A DNA stretch of 64,000 nt, from NCBI RefSeq assembly GCF_026626885.1, contig NZ_JAPNOA010000019.1, forward strand, positions 157,481 to 221,480, in the 5' to 3' direction. Under the pieces are notes generated by a model. It was not told the origin of the DNA, did not search any database, and worked only from the letters and a program-made list of their open reading frames with translations. The stretch is from Parathalassolituus penaei (lineage in GTDB: Bacteria > Pseudomonadota > Gammaproteobacteria > Pseudomonadales > Oceanobacteraceae). The position numbers and the translations under genes are program-made. Position 1 is the stretch's first letter. Every line of letters begins with the position of its first letter. This document shows, one piece after another, positions 16,396 to 25,056 of the stretch.

Positions 16396-18176
16396 ATACC
16401 TCTTCTGTTGCCGCCACTGATCTGCCAGAAAACGCACAAGCCAGTCAGGCAGCTCGTAAAGCGCTGCAGGAACTGCAGAAAACCGCCATTATCGGTCTTG
16501 GCCACAGCCCCGACCTGCAGCAGATCGAACGCCATCTGGCGGCGATTCCGGGTGGCGCACAGATTCTGCAGCAATCGGCGGCCGACTCCCGCGACAAGGG
16601 CCAGCAGTTTATGGAAAACCTGCTGCTGGCTCAGGGCGCCTGCCAGTTCAGCCGTTTGCCAGTGGCCGACCGTTACGACGAACTGCCCGATGTACCGGCT
16701 GAAATCACCGCGCCTCTAACAGCGCAGCAGCTGCAGCAATTCGACGACATCGGCCGTGGCTGTGAAGCCGACGACTATCTCGAAGTCATCACCCGTCTGC
16801 TGGCGGGCCATCAGCGCGCCATTCCGGATACCAAACTGATGCCACTGGTGCAGCGTTACCAGTCGCAGCCAGCGCCACTGCGTCAGGTGTTAACCCTGTT
16901 ATCCCAGCGCGGTGAATGGCTGTTGCGACTCGACCACCAGCTGATCTCCGATACCAACGCCCTGCCCAACCCGCAGCTGCCACATCCGGTCAATTTTGTG
17001 GATTGGCTACAGCAGGCCAACGAGACTGACTGGCAAACCCTCTGGCAACACTGGCCGAATCTCAATCGTCAGTGGCAAGAGCGCTATATTCTGACCCTGA
17101 ATCGGGCCAACCATGAGCTGGTGCTGCGGTTTGTCACAGGCTGCTGGAGTGTGGTGGCGGTGGATGGTCGCGAACGCCTGATTCCACTGGTCGCACGTCT
17201 GTGTGAGCTGGCACGGCCACCAGCGCCCAGCGCCACCGGCATCCTCAGCAGCCTCAAGAAACGGGTTCTCGGTGAGAGCGAGGTCATCCCACACCTGTTA
17301 TCAGAGGCGAATACCCTCATCGTGGCTGAGCTCTGGAACTGGATACTGGAAACCCGCCGCGATCGTTCGGCAAAGATCCGCCAACTGATGCTGCCACTTA
17401 TGTACCAGCTGGCGCAGGAACTGCCGGAAAACCTTCAGGATGACAACAGCCGAGCGCTGGTCAGTGCCCTCGAACAACAGTTGCAGTGTTATTTGCCACG
17501 CCAAGGCGCGCATGACACCGAACCGCTGGCACCGGAAGAGCTGACGCCAGAGCTGGAAGCGCTGGGTATCCAGAACAGTCGCCAATATGCCAAATCGATC
17601 GCCGCCGGACGACTGGTGCAGCTGGTCGAACTGGCCGGTGTCGACCTGATTGCCCGTTACTTGCAATGCACCGCCGCCATGGTGGTAACCACCCTGGCCA
17701 AATCGGCGTTTGGCGAAGAACTGTCACCGGCGCTGCTGGCCAGCTGTCTGCGTAACCGCGATCCGGCTGCGCTGCAGAGCTGGTGCAAACACTACACCCA
17801 GGACAACTATCAACAGTCCAATATCGTCGGCACCTATGTCAGCCACTACGGCACCGCCGAGATGGCCTCTCGGCTGGTGATCCTCTGTGACAGTGGCCTC
17901 ACCAATATGGCCTGCTCACGGCAGATGGCTTCGACCCTGAGCAATCTTGGCCTGGAACTGTCGGCCGACCATTCAGCGGTGTTTATCCAGCAACTGCTGA
18001 AAGAGCGTCATCTGTATGGCCTGCCGCTGTGGGGTAATGTCCTTAACCTCAACAGTAACGGCCAGAAACTGATCGACCAGTACCAGCAGAATGCCATCAA
18101 CAAAGGCAACACAGTGCCACCGCAGCTGTCTGCTTTTACCACCCTTTTCGCCTTACGTGCCTCACTGCACTCGTAA
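16392..18176 (+). CDS. DUF5691-type protein of the MoxR-VWA cassette
   Basis: A 594-residue, mostly helical soluble protein starting with GTG at 16392 inside the previous stop. It is rich in Leu and Gln with repeated helical segments, consistent with an alpha-solenoid-like scaffold. I recall DUF5691-like proteins beside SWIM and MoxR genes; the family name is from memory and from context, and no catalytic motif is visible. The next gene follows after 18 bp, which keeps all five genes in one transcription unit. Confidence 0.7.
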   Translation: MNTSSVAATDLPENAQASQAARKALQELQKTAIIGLGHSPDLQQIERHLAAIPGGAQILQQSAADSRDKGQQFMENLLLAQGACQFSRLPVADRYDELPDVPAEITAPLTAQQLQQFDDIGRGCEADDYLEVITRLLAGHQRAIPDTKLMPLVQRYQSQPAPLRQVLTLLSQRGEWLLRLDHQLISDTNALPNPQLPHPVNFVDWLQQANETDWQTLWQHWPNLNRQWQERYILTLNRANHELVLRFVTGCWSVVAVDGRERLIPLVARLCELARPPAPSATGILSSLKKRVLGESEVIPHLLSEANTLIVAELWNWILETRRDRSAKIRQLMLPLMYQLAQELPENLQDDNSRALVSALEQQLQCYLPRQGAHDTEPLAPEELTPELEALGIQNSRQYAKSIAAGRLVQLVELAGVDLIARYLQCTAAMVVTTLAKSAFGEELSPALLASCLRNRDPAALQSWCKHYTQDNYQQSNIVGTYVSHYGTAEMASRLVILCDSGLTNMACSRQMASTLSNLGLELSADHSAVFIQQLLKERHLYGLPLWGNVLNLNSNGQKLIDQYQQNAINKGNTVPPQLSAFTTLFALRASLHS

Positions 18177-18194
18177 ACACCACGGAGACTCACC

Positions 18195-19274
18195 ATGAAG
18201 GAACAGATCAAGCCGCTGGCCGAACAGCGCTTTGAAGATGAAATCCGGCTCCTGCAAGCCTGGGACGAAGCCAACCAGCACCCGAAACCACCACGCTGGC
18301 AGCTGTCTCCCAAGGCCGTTGTGCGCTTTATCTGTGGCGGCGAAGTGAATGGCCAGCCGATCCAGTGCAAATATTTTGGTGCCGACCGTCAGGTTGAAGT
18401 GGCCGTGGCGACCCTCACCACCGACCGCGCCCTGCTGCTGTACGGACCACCAGGAACCGGCAAATCCACCCTGTCGGAACTGCTGGCCGCCGGTATTTCC
18501 GGCAACAGCCAGCTGATCGTGCAGGGCACCGCCGGTATCAGTGAAGAAAAGGTGCTGTACGAGTGGGACTACGCTCATCGTCTCAGCAAGGGCACTGACA
18601 TCAACGCGCTGGTGAAAACCCCGATTTTCCGCGCCATGGAAGACGGTGCTATCGCCCGCGTCGAAGAGCTGACCCGTATTCCCTCCGACGTTCAGGACGC
18701 CCTGATCACCATCCTGTCGGAAAAGATGATGCCGATTCCGGAGCTCAACGAAGTGGTGATGGCCAACCGTGGCTTCAACATCATTGCCACCGCCAACGAC
18801 AAGGATAAAGGTGTAAACGACCTGTCGAAGGCACTGTCACGGCGCTTCAACACGGTGCGTCTGGAACTGCCAACCGATGCTGAAACCGAAACACAGATCG
18901 TCCGCAGCAACATCGACAAACTTTGCCGTGGCCAGTCGCTGCCAGTGCCAACCAATACCGATGCCGAAATTCGCCGCGTGGTGAAGATTTTCCGCGAGCT
19001 GCGTGAAGGTCAGGCTGGCACTGAAAAACTCGAAAAACCATCTGCCACCATGAGCCCGGCCGAAGCTATTTCTGTGGTCAGCCAGGCCATCAACATGGCG
19101 GCTTATCTGGGGGATAACCCACAGATTGATGCCTCCCATATCGCCAACGGCCTTGAAGGTGTGGTGGTGAAAGAAGCCGAGGACCGTCAGGTATTCCGCA
19201 ACTATCTGGATCGGGTATTAAAAACCCGGGCCGCCGACCGTGATCTCGAAGCCGCCCTGCGCGCCATCGTATGA
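18195..19274 (+). CDS. yehL: MoxR-family AAA+ ATPase (YehL-like)
   Basis: A 359-residue MoxR AAA+ protein. Walker A is GPPGTGKS at 84-91. The Walker B region reads GAIARVEELTR near 151-161, with Glu-Glu in place of the usual Asp-Glu. Sensor 1 is IIATAND, and the arginine finger region LSKALSRRF follows. MoxR ATPases work as chaperone-like remodelers with a VWA partner, which here is encoded two genes downstream. Partner set and length fit the YehL branch of MoxR proteins. A ribosome site (CGGAGA) precedes the ATG. Confidence 0.88.
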   Translation: MKEQIKPLAEQRFEDEIRLLQAWDEANQHPKPPRWQLSPKAVVRFICGGEVNGQPIQCKYFGADRQVEVAVATLTTDRALLLYGPPGTGKSTLSELLAAGISGNSQLIVQGTAGISEEKVLYEWDYAHRLSKGTDINALVKTPIFRAMEDGAIARVEELTRIPSDVQDALITILSEKMMPIPELNEVVMANRGFNIIATANDKDKGVNDLSKALSRRFNTVRLELPTDAETETQIVRSNIDKLCRGQSLPVPTNTDAEIRRVVKIFRELREGQAGTEKLEKPSATMSPAEAISVVSQAINMAAYLGDNPQIDASHIANGLEGVVVKEAEDRQVFRNYLDRVLKTRAADRDLEAALRAIV

Positions 19275-19286
19275 CAGGAGCCCGAC

Positions 19287-21716
19287 ATGGATGATCAGGT
19301 AGCCCTGCTGGGCATTCGTCACCACGGGCCTGGTTGTGCCCATGCCCTGCGTCTGGCGCTGCAACAGCTGCAACCGGACGTGATTCTGCTGGAAGGTGCC
19401 GAGGAGCTGGACAGCAGCTGGCCATTAATGGCCAGTGCCGGTATGAAACCACCGGTGGCGCAACTGGTGTACGACCCCAAACAACCGCAGCGCTGCGTGA
19501 TTTATCCGTGGGCGGAGTTTTCCCCGGAATGGCAGGCCATGCGTTATGCCAGCGAACAGGGCATTCCCCTGCGTATGATCGACCTTCCCGCCGGTATTCG
19601 CCTGGCGGCGGAAGATAATCCTGAGAAGGCCGACGCGGACGCCAATTCCGAGCCAGATACACAAGCAGACGCTCAGGCAGCAGCAACATCCGAGCCTGTA
19701 TCTGCGGATGTATCAGAGGCAGAAGAAGAACTGGCCGAAGAAGAACTGGCCGAAGAAGAACAGGCTGATGAATACGCAGAACCGTTACCCAACTCCAGCC
19801 AGATGCTCGACCGTATTTCCGCCAGTGCCGGTTTTGCCGACCACGAAGTCTGGTGGGATGCCTCTATCGAGCGCCACTCCGGCAATCTGGCCATGTTTGA
19901 AGCCCTGCAGGAACTGATGACGGAAGCCCGTAACCAGTACGAACAGGAACTTCAGCAACGAGAACATTTCACTCCGGCCCAGCAGCAGCACCTGCAGCTG
20001 GAACAACAGCGCGAAGCCTGGATGCGCACCCAGTTACGCAAGGCGCGCAAGGAGTTCCAGCGCATTGTGGTGATCTGTGGAGCCTGGCACGTCCCCGCGC
20101 TGGCCGCCAAAGTCGCAGTAAAAGACGACAACGCCGTACTCAAGGGGCTGAAAAAGCAGAAACTCGAGGTCGCCTGGGTGCCGTATAACTTCCAGCGCCT
20201 GAGTCAGGACTCCGGTTACGGAGCCGGGGTGGAATCACCGGCCTGGTATCAGCACCTGTTCAGCCACCACCAAAGTGGCAGCGATGCCGAACAAACCAGT
20301 ATCCAGTGGCTGATTCGCACCGCCGGTATTTTGCGCCAGCACGGTTTTGACTGCTCCAGCGCCCACGTGATTGAAGCCGTACGACTGGCCATGAACCTCG
20401 CCGCGTTACGGGGTCAGGCCACACCGGGGCTGCAGGAAATGCTGGATGCTACCCGCAGCGTGATGACCGAAGGGCGTCAGGGCCCACTCGACCAGATTTT
20501 CGACCGACTGGTGATTGGTGATTGTCTGGGGGAATTACCAGCCGAGATTCCCTCCCTGCCCATCGAACAGGACCTCGACGCCGAAATCCGCCGTCTGCGC
20601 CTGAAAAAGCTCAGCACCCAGGAACTGCTGTCCCTCGACCTGCGTAAAGACAGCGGTCTGGAACGTTCACAACTGCTGCATCGTCTGCAGGTTCTGGATA
20701 TTCCATGGGGCAAACATCGCCACAGCTCCGGCACCGGCACCTTCAAGGAAGACTGGCTGCTGCAATGGCAGCCTGAGTTTGCCATCAGCCTGCTGGACGC
20801 CAGCCTGCTCGGCAATACCGTCTTGCTCGCCAGCCAGAAACGTCTGGTCGAACAGCTGGCCGACAGCCAGCAGGTCGCCGATGTGGTCGAACTGATCAAC
20901 CGTATGCTGCTGTGCCACCTGCCGGATGCCGTCCACAGTGCGGTCGAGCATCTGCAATCCATCGCTGCCGTGTCGGCCGACCTGCAGGACATGATGTCGG
21001 CGCTGTTACCACTGGTGCAGCTGATGCGTTACGGCAGCGTCCGCAAGCTGGATGCCGATGCCCTCGACCATGTGGTCGACAGCATGATTATCCGTATCTG
21101 CAACGGCCTGACCTCGGCCAGTGCCTGCCTCGACCGCGACAGCAGTTACCGGATGCTCGAAGCAATGGAAGCGTTGCACAGCGCCATCAAACTGCTCGAT
21201 TCACCGGACTACAACCAGCGCTGGATTCAGGCTCTGGCCGACGTCAGTGTGTTTGATGGCGTCCACGCCGTCTTGCGCGGCCGCAGCAGCCGTATGCTGC
21301 ACGACCAGCAAGGCATCAGCGATGAAACGCTGAACCAGCGTTTCCGCCTCAACGTATCGGCCTGCGCCGATCCGGAACAGGCCGCCGCCTGGGTCGAAGG
21401 ACTATTGTTAAACGCCGCAGCGGCGGTGTTGTACGACGACGTGTTGTTCAGCCTGCTGGACGACTGGTTGATGCAACTGGCCGATGACGATTACCTGCGG
21501 GTATTGCCAATGCTGCGGCGCTCGCTCAGCGAGTTCAGCTCGACCGAACTGCAGCAGATTGGTGATCGGGTCTTACAGGGCAGCCACAGCAGCCACGACC
21601 TGCTGGCCTGTGACTACTCCGACGAACTGGCCCAGCAGGCCATTGCCACCCTGTCGCGCCTGTTAGGGCTTGGCAGCACGCCGATTTCCGCGGCAACCAC
21701 AGGAGTGACGCCATGA
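19287..21716 (+). CDS. yehM: DUF5682 protein (YehM-like), TIKI/TraB-like motifs
   Basis: An 809-residue protein. It opens with LLGIRHHGPGCA (residues 7-18) and DVILLEGAEEL (31-41) and later has VVICGAWHVPAL (261-272). This G-x-x-H ... E-G ... G-x-W-H set is very like the conserved blocks of the TIKI/TraB/erythromycin-esterase-like hydrolase folds; the similarity is my reading. Residues 113-168 form a strongly acidic Glu/Ala-rich insert. The C-terminal about 400 residues are helical. It is placed between the MoxR ATPase (12-bp gap) and the VWA gene (4-bp overlap), as yehM is in E. coli. It may be the catalytic component that the ATPase/VWA pair controls. Confidence 0.8.
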   Translation: MDDQVALLGIRHHGPGCAHALRLALQQLQPDVILLEGAEELDSSWPLMASAGMKPPVAQLVYDPKQPQRCVIYPWAEFSPEWQAMRYASEQGIPLRMIDLPAGIRLAAEDNPEKADADANSEPDTQADAQAAATSEPVSADVSEAEEELAEEELAEEEQADEYAEPLPNSSQMLDRISASAGFADHEVWWDASIERHSGNLAMFEALQELMTEARNQYEQELQQREHFTPAQQQHLQLEQQREAWMRTQLRKARKEFQRIVVICGAWHVPALAAKVAVKDDNAVLKGLKKQKLEVAWVPYNFQRLSQDSGYGAGVESPAWYQHLFSHHQSGSDAEQTSIQWLIRTAGILRQHGFDCSSAHVIEAVRLAMNLAALRGQATPGLQEMLDATRSVMTEGRQGPLDQIFDRLVIGDCLGELPAEIPSLPIEQDLDAEIRRLRLKKLSTQELLSLDLRKDSGLERSQLLHRLQVLDIPWGKHRHSSGTGTFKEDWLLQWQPEFAISLLDASLLGNTVLLASQKRLVEQLADSQQVADVVELINRMLLCHLPDAVHSAVEHLQSIAAVSADLQDMMSALLPLVQLMRYGSVRKLDADALDHVVDSMIIRICNGLTSASACLDRDSSYRMLEAMEALHSAIKLLDSPDYNQRWIQALADVSVFDGVHAVLRGRSSRMLHDQQGISDETLNQRFRLNVSACADPEQAAAWVEGLLLNAAAAVLYDDVLFSLLDDWLMQLADDDYLRVLPMLRRSLSEFSSTELQQIGDRVLQGSHSSHDLLACDYSDELAQQAIATLSRLLGLGSTPISAATTGVTP

Positions 21717-22882
21717 GCATCCAGAACGATCAATATGAAAAGCGCCAGCGCCGCTGGCGTTTGCTGCTCGGCAAGGATGCCGATCAGCTGCCTGCGCCGG
21801 AAGGTCAGGACAAACAACTCGACCAGCTGCTGCAGAAACTCTATCGCAGCGAAGAGGGTTATAACGGCGGCAACGGCCAGTCGATGCCCAACGCCGCCAA
21901 ATGGCTGGCCGATGTCAAAACCCTGTTTCCCGCCAGCGCCGTGACCATCATCCAGAAGGACGCCATCCAGCGTCTGAACATCGCCGCTCTGCTGCAGGAC
22001 GAAGGTTTTATGGCCGAGGTCAAAGCCGACGTCCATCTGGTGGCGCAGCTGATGATGCTGAAAGACCATATTCCCGATCAGGCCCGCGAGAATGCCCGCA
22101 AGCTGGTGAACCAGCTGGTGCAGGAACTGCTGAAACGTTATCAGGCACCGATGGAGCAATCCCTGCGTGGTGCGCTTAACCGCGCCAGCCGTAATAACCG
22201 CCCACGTGCCGGTGAAATCAACTGGAATGCCACGGTGCGCAAAAACCTCGCCACCTGGCAGCCGGAACAGAAAATCATATTCCCCGAACGCCTGATCGGT
22301 TACGGCCGTCGCCAGCGGCGCTGCAAGGAAGTCATCCTCTGCGTTGACCAGTCCGGCTCGATGGCCAACAGCGTGATTTTCAGCACTATCTTTGCGGCGG
22401 TAATGGCGTCCATGCCCGCCATCAAGCTCAAACTGGTGGTGTTTGATACCGCCGTGGTTGACCTCACCGAACAACTGCAAGACCCGGTCGAGTTACTGTT
22501 TGGCGTACAGCTCGGCGGCGGCACCGACATCAACAAGGCCATGCAATATTGTGAAAGCCTGATCCAGACCCCGTCGGAAACCCATCTGGTGTTAATCAGC
22601 GACCTCTACGAAGGCGGCAACGCCCAGCAGCTGTTACAAACCGCCCAACGAATGGTCGGCAGTGGCGTCAACCTGATTACCCTGCTGGCCCTCGCCAACG
22701 ACGGCGCGCCCTACTTCGACAAACGTATGGCCGCCGACTTCGCCGCATTAGGCTCACCAGCGTTTGCCTGCACCCCGGACCTGTTCCCGGAATTGATGGC
22801 CGCCGCACTGGAGCGCAAAGACATGCACCAGTTCGCCTCCCAGCGGGGAATACCGGTCACACCAGCCAGCAAACCGGATTAA
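21713..22882 (+). CDS. yehP: VWA-domain protein, MoxR partner (YehP-like)
   Basis: A 389-residue protein of the CoxE/YehP type. A helical N-terminal domain (1-180) is followed by a VWA domain with the metal site DQSGSM at 212-217, then GGGTDI and LISDLYEGG. It overlaps the DUF5682 stop by four bases and ends the cassette. VWA proteins of this class bind Mg2+ and recruit the target to their MoxR ATPase. A 7-bp repeat array begins 32 bases after its stop codon. Confidence 0.88.
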   Translation: MSIQNDQYEKRQRRWRLLLGKDADQLPAPEGQDKQLDQLLQKLYRSEEGYNGGNGQSMPNAAKWLADVKTLFPASAVTIIQKDAIQRLNIAALLQDEGFMAEVKADVHLVAQLMMLKDHIPDQARENARKLVNQLVQELLKRYQAPMEQSLRGALNRASRNNRPRAGEINWNATVRKNLATWQPEQKIIFPERLIGYGRRQRRCKEVILCVDQSGSMANSVIFSTIFAAVMASMPAIKLKLVVFDTAVVDLTEQLQDPVELLFGVQLGGGTDINKAMQYCESLIQTPSETHLVLISDLYEGGNAQQLLQTAQRMVGSGVNLITLLALANDGAPYFDKRMAADFAALGSPAFACTPDLFPELMAAALERKDMHQFASQRGIPVTPASKPD

Positions 22883-22914
22883 GCGGGCGTAGGGCCGGGC
22901 CGCGTTCGGATCAG

Positions 22915-22980
22915 GCGTCGGGCATCGGGCGTCGGGCGTCGGGCGTCGGGCGTCGGGCGTCGGGCGTCGGGCGTCGGGCC
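22915..22980. repeat. heptamer tandem array 1, unit GCGTCGG
   Basis: About nine head-to-tail copies of GCGTCGG (one variant, GCATCGG) directly downstream of the VWA gene, running into element copy A. The reverse-complement unit is CCGACGC, i.e. a cyclic GACGCCC, which differs by one base from the GACGCCA unit of array 2. Confidence 0.92.
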
Positions 22981-22987
22981 AGATCTT

Positions 22988-23279
22988 GTGGGCATAAATG
23001 CCCACACTACAACAATCATCAACACCGTTTTCACCCAGCGCAGCTGGCCACTGTTAATTGCCCATCTGGGCGAGCCGGGATTCCCCGCAACGGCAGACCC
23101 GGCCGGGGCATGGATGCCCCGCAAGGCCCTATTTTTACCGATAGACAGGGCACAGGGATGTGCCGTCTGAGCGGGGTCGAAACGCCGTTGTCGGGGAATA
23201 CCGGAAAAACGAGCCCAGTCGGGCAAAAGCAGGGGGAGGCCCGCCCGGCCGGGGGACAAGGTCCCCCAAGAGGGCAAGC
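22988..23279 (+). repeat. dispersed palindromic element, copy A
   Basis: The element starts with the palindrome GTGGGCATAAATGCCCAC (22988-23005). It continues through a block ending GGGCGAGCCGG (about 23078) that aligns with the reverse complement of 33720-33811. It closes with a hairpin GGGGGAC-AAG-GTCCCCC (23251-23267) followed by AGAGGGCAAGC, also present in copy B. An extra stretch with another palindrome, GGGGCATGGATGCCCC (23105-23120), is found only in copy A. It is non-coding. Confidence 0.75.
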
Positions 23280-23350
23280 AGCCAGGCATCAGACGCCGGA
23301 GTTAACGAAATAAAAACCGCAGCATTACCACGAGGGAACGAGAATGACGG

Positions 23351-23553
23351 CCAGACGCCAGATCCGATCGCGACCCGGCCAGACGCCAGACGCCAGACGC
23401 CAGATCCGATCGCGACCCGGCCAGACGCCAGACGCCAGACGCCAGACGCCAGACGCCAGACGCCAGACGCCAGACGCCAGACGCCAGACGCCAGACGCCA
23501 GATCCGATCGCGGCCCGACCAGACGCCAGACGCCAGACGCCAGACGACAGACG
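23351..23553. repeat. heptamer tandem array 2, unit CCAGACG, with 20-bp spacers
   Basis: CCAGACG is repeated about 20 times and interrupted three times by a 20-bp motif, GATCCGATCGCGACCCGGCC (23361-23380, 23403-23422, and a two-base variant at 23501-23520). The longest pure run is 11 units (23423-23500). The array ends ten bases before the hoxC stop codon. Confidence 0.92.
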
Positions 23554-23562
23554 TTAAAACCG

Positions 23563-25056
23563 TTAATGCACCGTACACACCATACAAGGATCAAAACTGC
23601 GAACGATATGCTGAACCGCTATCGGGTCCTGTTCACCTTCCTGCACCGGCGCTCCCTGCAGGGCCTGCTCCAGCGCACCGGGTTGGCCCTGTTCATCACG
23701 CGGGGAGAAATTCCAGGTGGTTGGGGCGATGATCTGATAATGGCTGATACGGCCTTTGTGCAGACGAATCCAGTGGCCTAACGAGCCTCGTGCCGCTTCG
23801 ATCAGGCCAACACCTTCGCCATCCGTCAAACGCTCCTTGCGCTGACAGAAGGATTCTTGCGGGTCCAGCTGCAACGCCCATTGCTGCATCTGCGGAATAA
23901 TCCAGGCCAGTTCCAGCACCCGCACCAGCATGCGGCTGTATACCGTCGCGCCCTGCTCTTGCATCAAAGCGGTAGCTAACGGCCGTCCGGAGATTACCGC
24001 ACGTGCCAGTGCACCGGTTTCCACCACATGGCCATTCAGGCGCGGGGCCTTGCACCAGCTGTAGGCGTGTTCCTTTTCCGAAGAGTGCAACGACACTTCG
24101 GTAATCCCCTGCTGCGGATGCAGGCTGCCTGTGGGTCCGTCGATCCAGCTATGGCTGATGTCTTCGCGAATACCGGCCAGATCCACCGGTGTTGTGCCAA
24201 CACCCGGCATCCAGTGCCCGGCCTGCACCAGCAGATTGCCATCGGCATCCGGGTGATTGCCAACACTCAGCAGCTGGTCGGTGGCCCGCCCCAGCCGGGC
24301 AAACCCGAGATCATCAGCAACGCTCAGAAACGTGCGCAGATCACTCTGTTGCCAGTCCTGCTGCTGTTGCCATTGCTGCAGCTGTTGTGGAGTTTCGAGG
24401 CTGTTGATGACATCCAGATCATCACCAAACAGGGTACGTTCCAGAAAGCGCCGGAACTCGGCCAGAATGCTGATCAGCCGCAGGCGCTCCTGTCGGGTAA
24501 CCGCCTTGCTGCTGCCTCCCGGCTGCAAGGCCAGACTGTGTGGCCAGTGCCCGGCCATCAGGCCCATCAGATGCAGGAAGCCAGCACGTGCCGGTAACAC
24601 CTCACGGCTGGCATCCCCCCGAATGGCCTGAAATCTGGGCTGCACATGGGCAAACCAGGCTTTGTCCTGATACTGCGGGCGCGCCAGATCGGGCATAAAA
24701 AACAGATAAAAATGGGTCAACAGATCCGTCAGGGATTCATTGGCCAGCAACAGGTTCTGACTGAGCACGCCATTCGGTGTGATCGCGACCCCGCCAGCAC
24801 TGGCCAATGCCCGCGCACAAGCCACCGATTGCGCCAACGAACAAATGCCACAAATCCGCGGGGTGTACACCAGCGCATCCATGGCTGGTTTGCCCACCAA
24901 AATCTGTTCAAAACCGCGATAAAGTGTGGAGTTCACACGGGCACTGCGCACCTGGCCCTGATCAATATCAAGGCTGATGTCGAGATCACCTTCGACCCGG
25001 TTAAACGGCCCGACCTGAATCCGGCGTGGAGCGCCACTACTGTTCTGTTCACTCAT
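23563..25056 (-). CDS. hoxC: regulatory (H2-sensing) [NiFe] hydrogenase large subunit
   Basis: A 497-residue large subunit with RVEGD near residue 20, the L1 motif RICGICSLAQS (C69, C72) and the L2 motif DPCMVCTVH (C491, C494), which are the C-terminal nine residues. There is no cleavable extension after the final His. Absence of that peptide together with the L1/L2 wording is the mark of regulatory hydrogenases (HoxC/HupV), which sense H2 and do not support growth. The start overlaps the hoxB stop by four bases. Third gene of hoxJBC. Confidence 0.96.
   Translation of the reverse strand: MSEQNSSGAPRRIQVGPFNRVEGDLDISLDIDQGQVRSARVNSTLYRGFEQILVGKPAMDALVYTPRICGICSLAQSVACARALASAGGVAITPNGVLSQNLLLANESLTDLLTHFYLFFMPDLARPQYQDKAWFAHVQPRFQAIRGDASREVLPARAGFLHLMGLMAGHWPHSLALQPGGSSKAVTRQERLRLISILAEFRRFLERTLFGDDLDVINSLETPQQLQQWQQQQDWQQSDLRTFLSVADDLGFARLGRATDQLLSVGNHPDADGNLLVQAGHWMPGVGTTPVDLAGIREDISHSWIDGPTGSLHPQQGITEVSLHSSEKEHAYSWCKAPRLNGHVVETGALARAVISGRPLATALMQEQGATVYSRMLVRVLELAWIIPQMQQWALQLDPQESFCQRKERLTDGEGVGLIEAARGSLGHWIRLHKGRISHYQIIAPTTWNFSPRDEQGQPGALEQALQGAPVQEGEQDPIAVQHIVRSFDPCMVCTVH

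Larger units (their letters stand above)
22883..23562. other. repeat-rich region between convergent yehP and hoxC, 680 bp
   Basis: This convergent gap holds, in order, heptamer array 1 (22915-22980), dispersed element copy A (22988-23279), a short spacer and heptamer array 2 (23351-23553). Several long open frames cross it, but their products are simple repeats such as RQTPDAR and are taken as by-products of the 7-bp period. No gene is supported. Confidence 0.8.

Noticed and set aside
22915..23553. CRISPR array
   Set aside because: The units are 7 bp and directly adjacent with no unique spacers; the 20-bp insert is itself repeated. No cas genes are present.
23160..23732. 190-residue plus-strand ORF and overlapping ORFs on both strands across the repeat arrays
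   Set aside because: The products are simple repeats (RQTPDAR, GVWRLAS) that arise because a 7-bp unit without stops is open in all frames; they also overlap hoxC.
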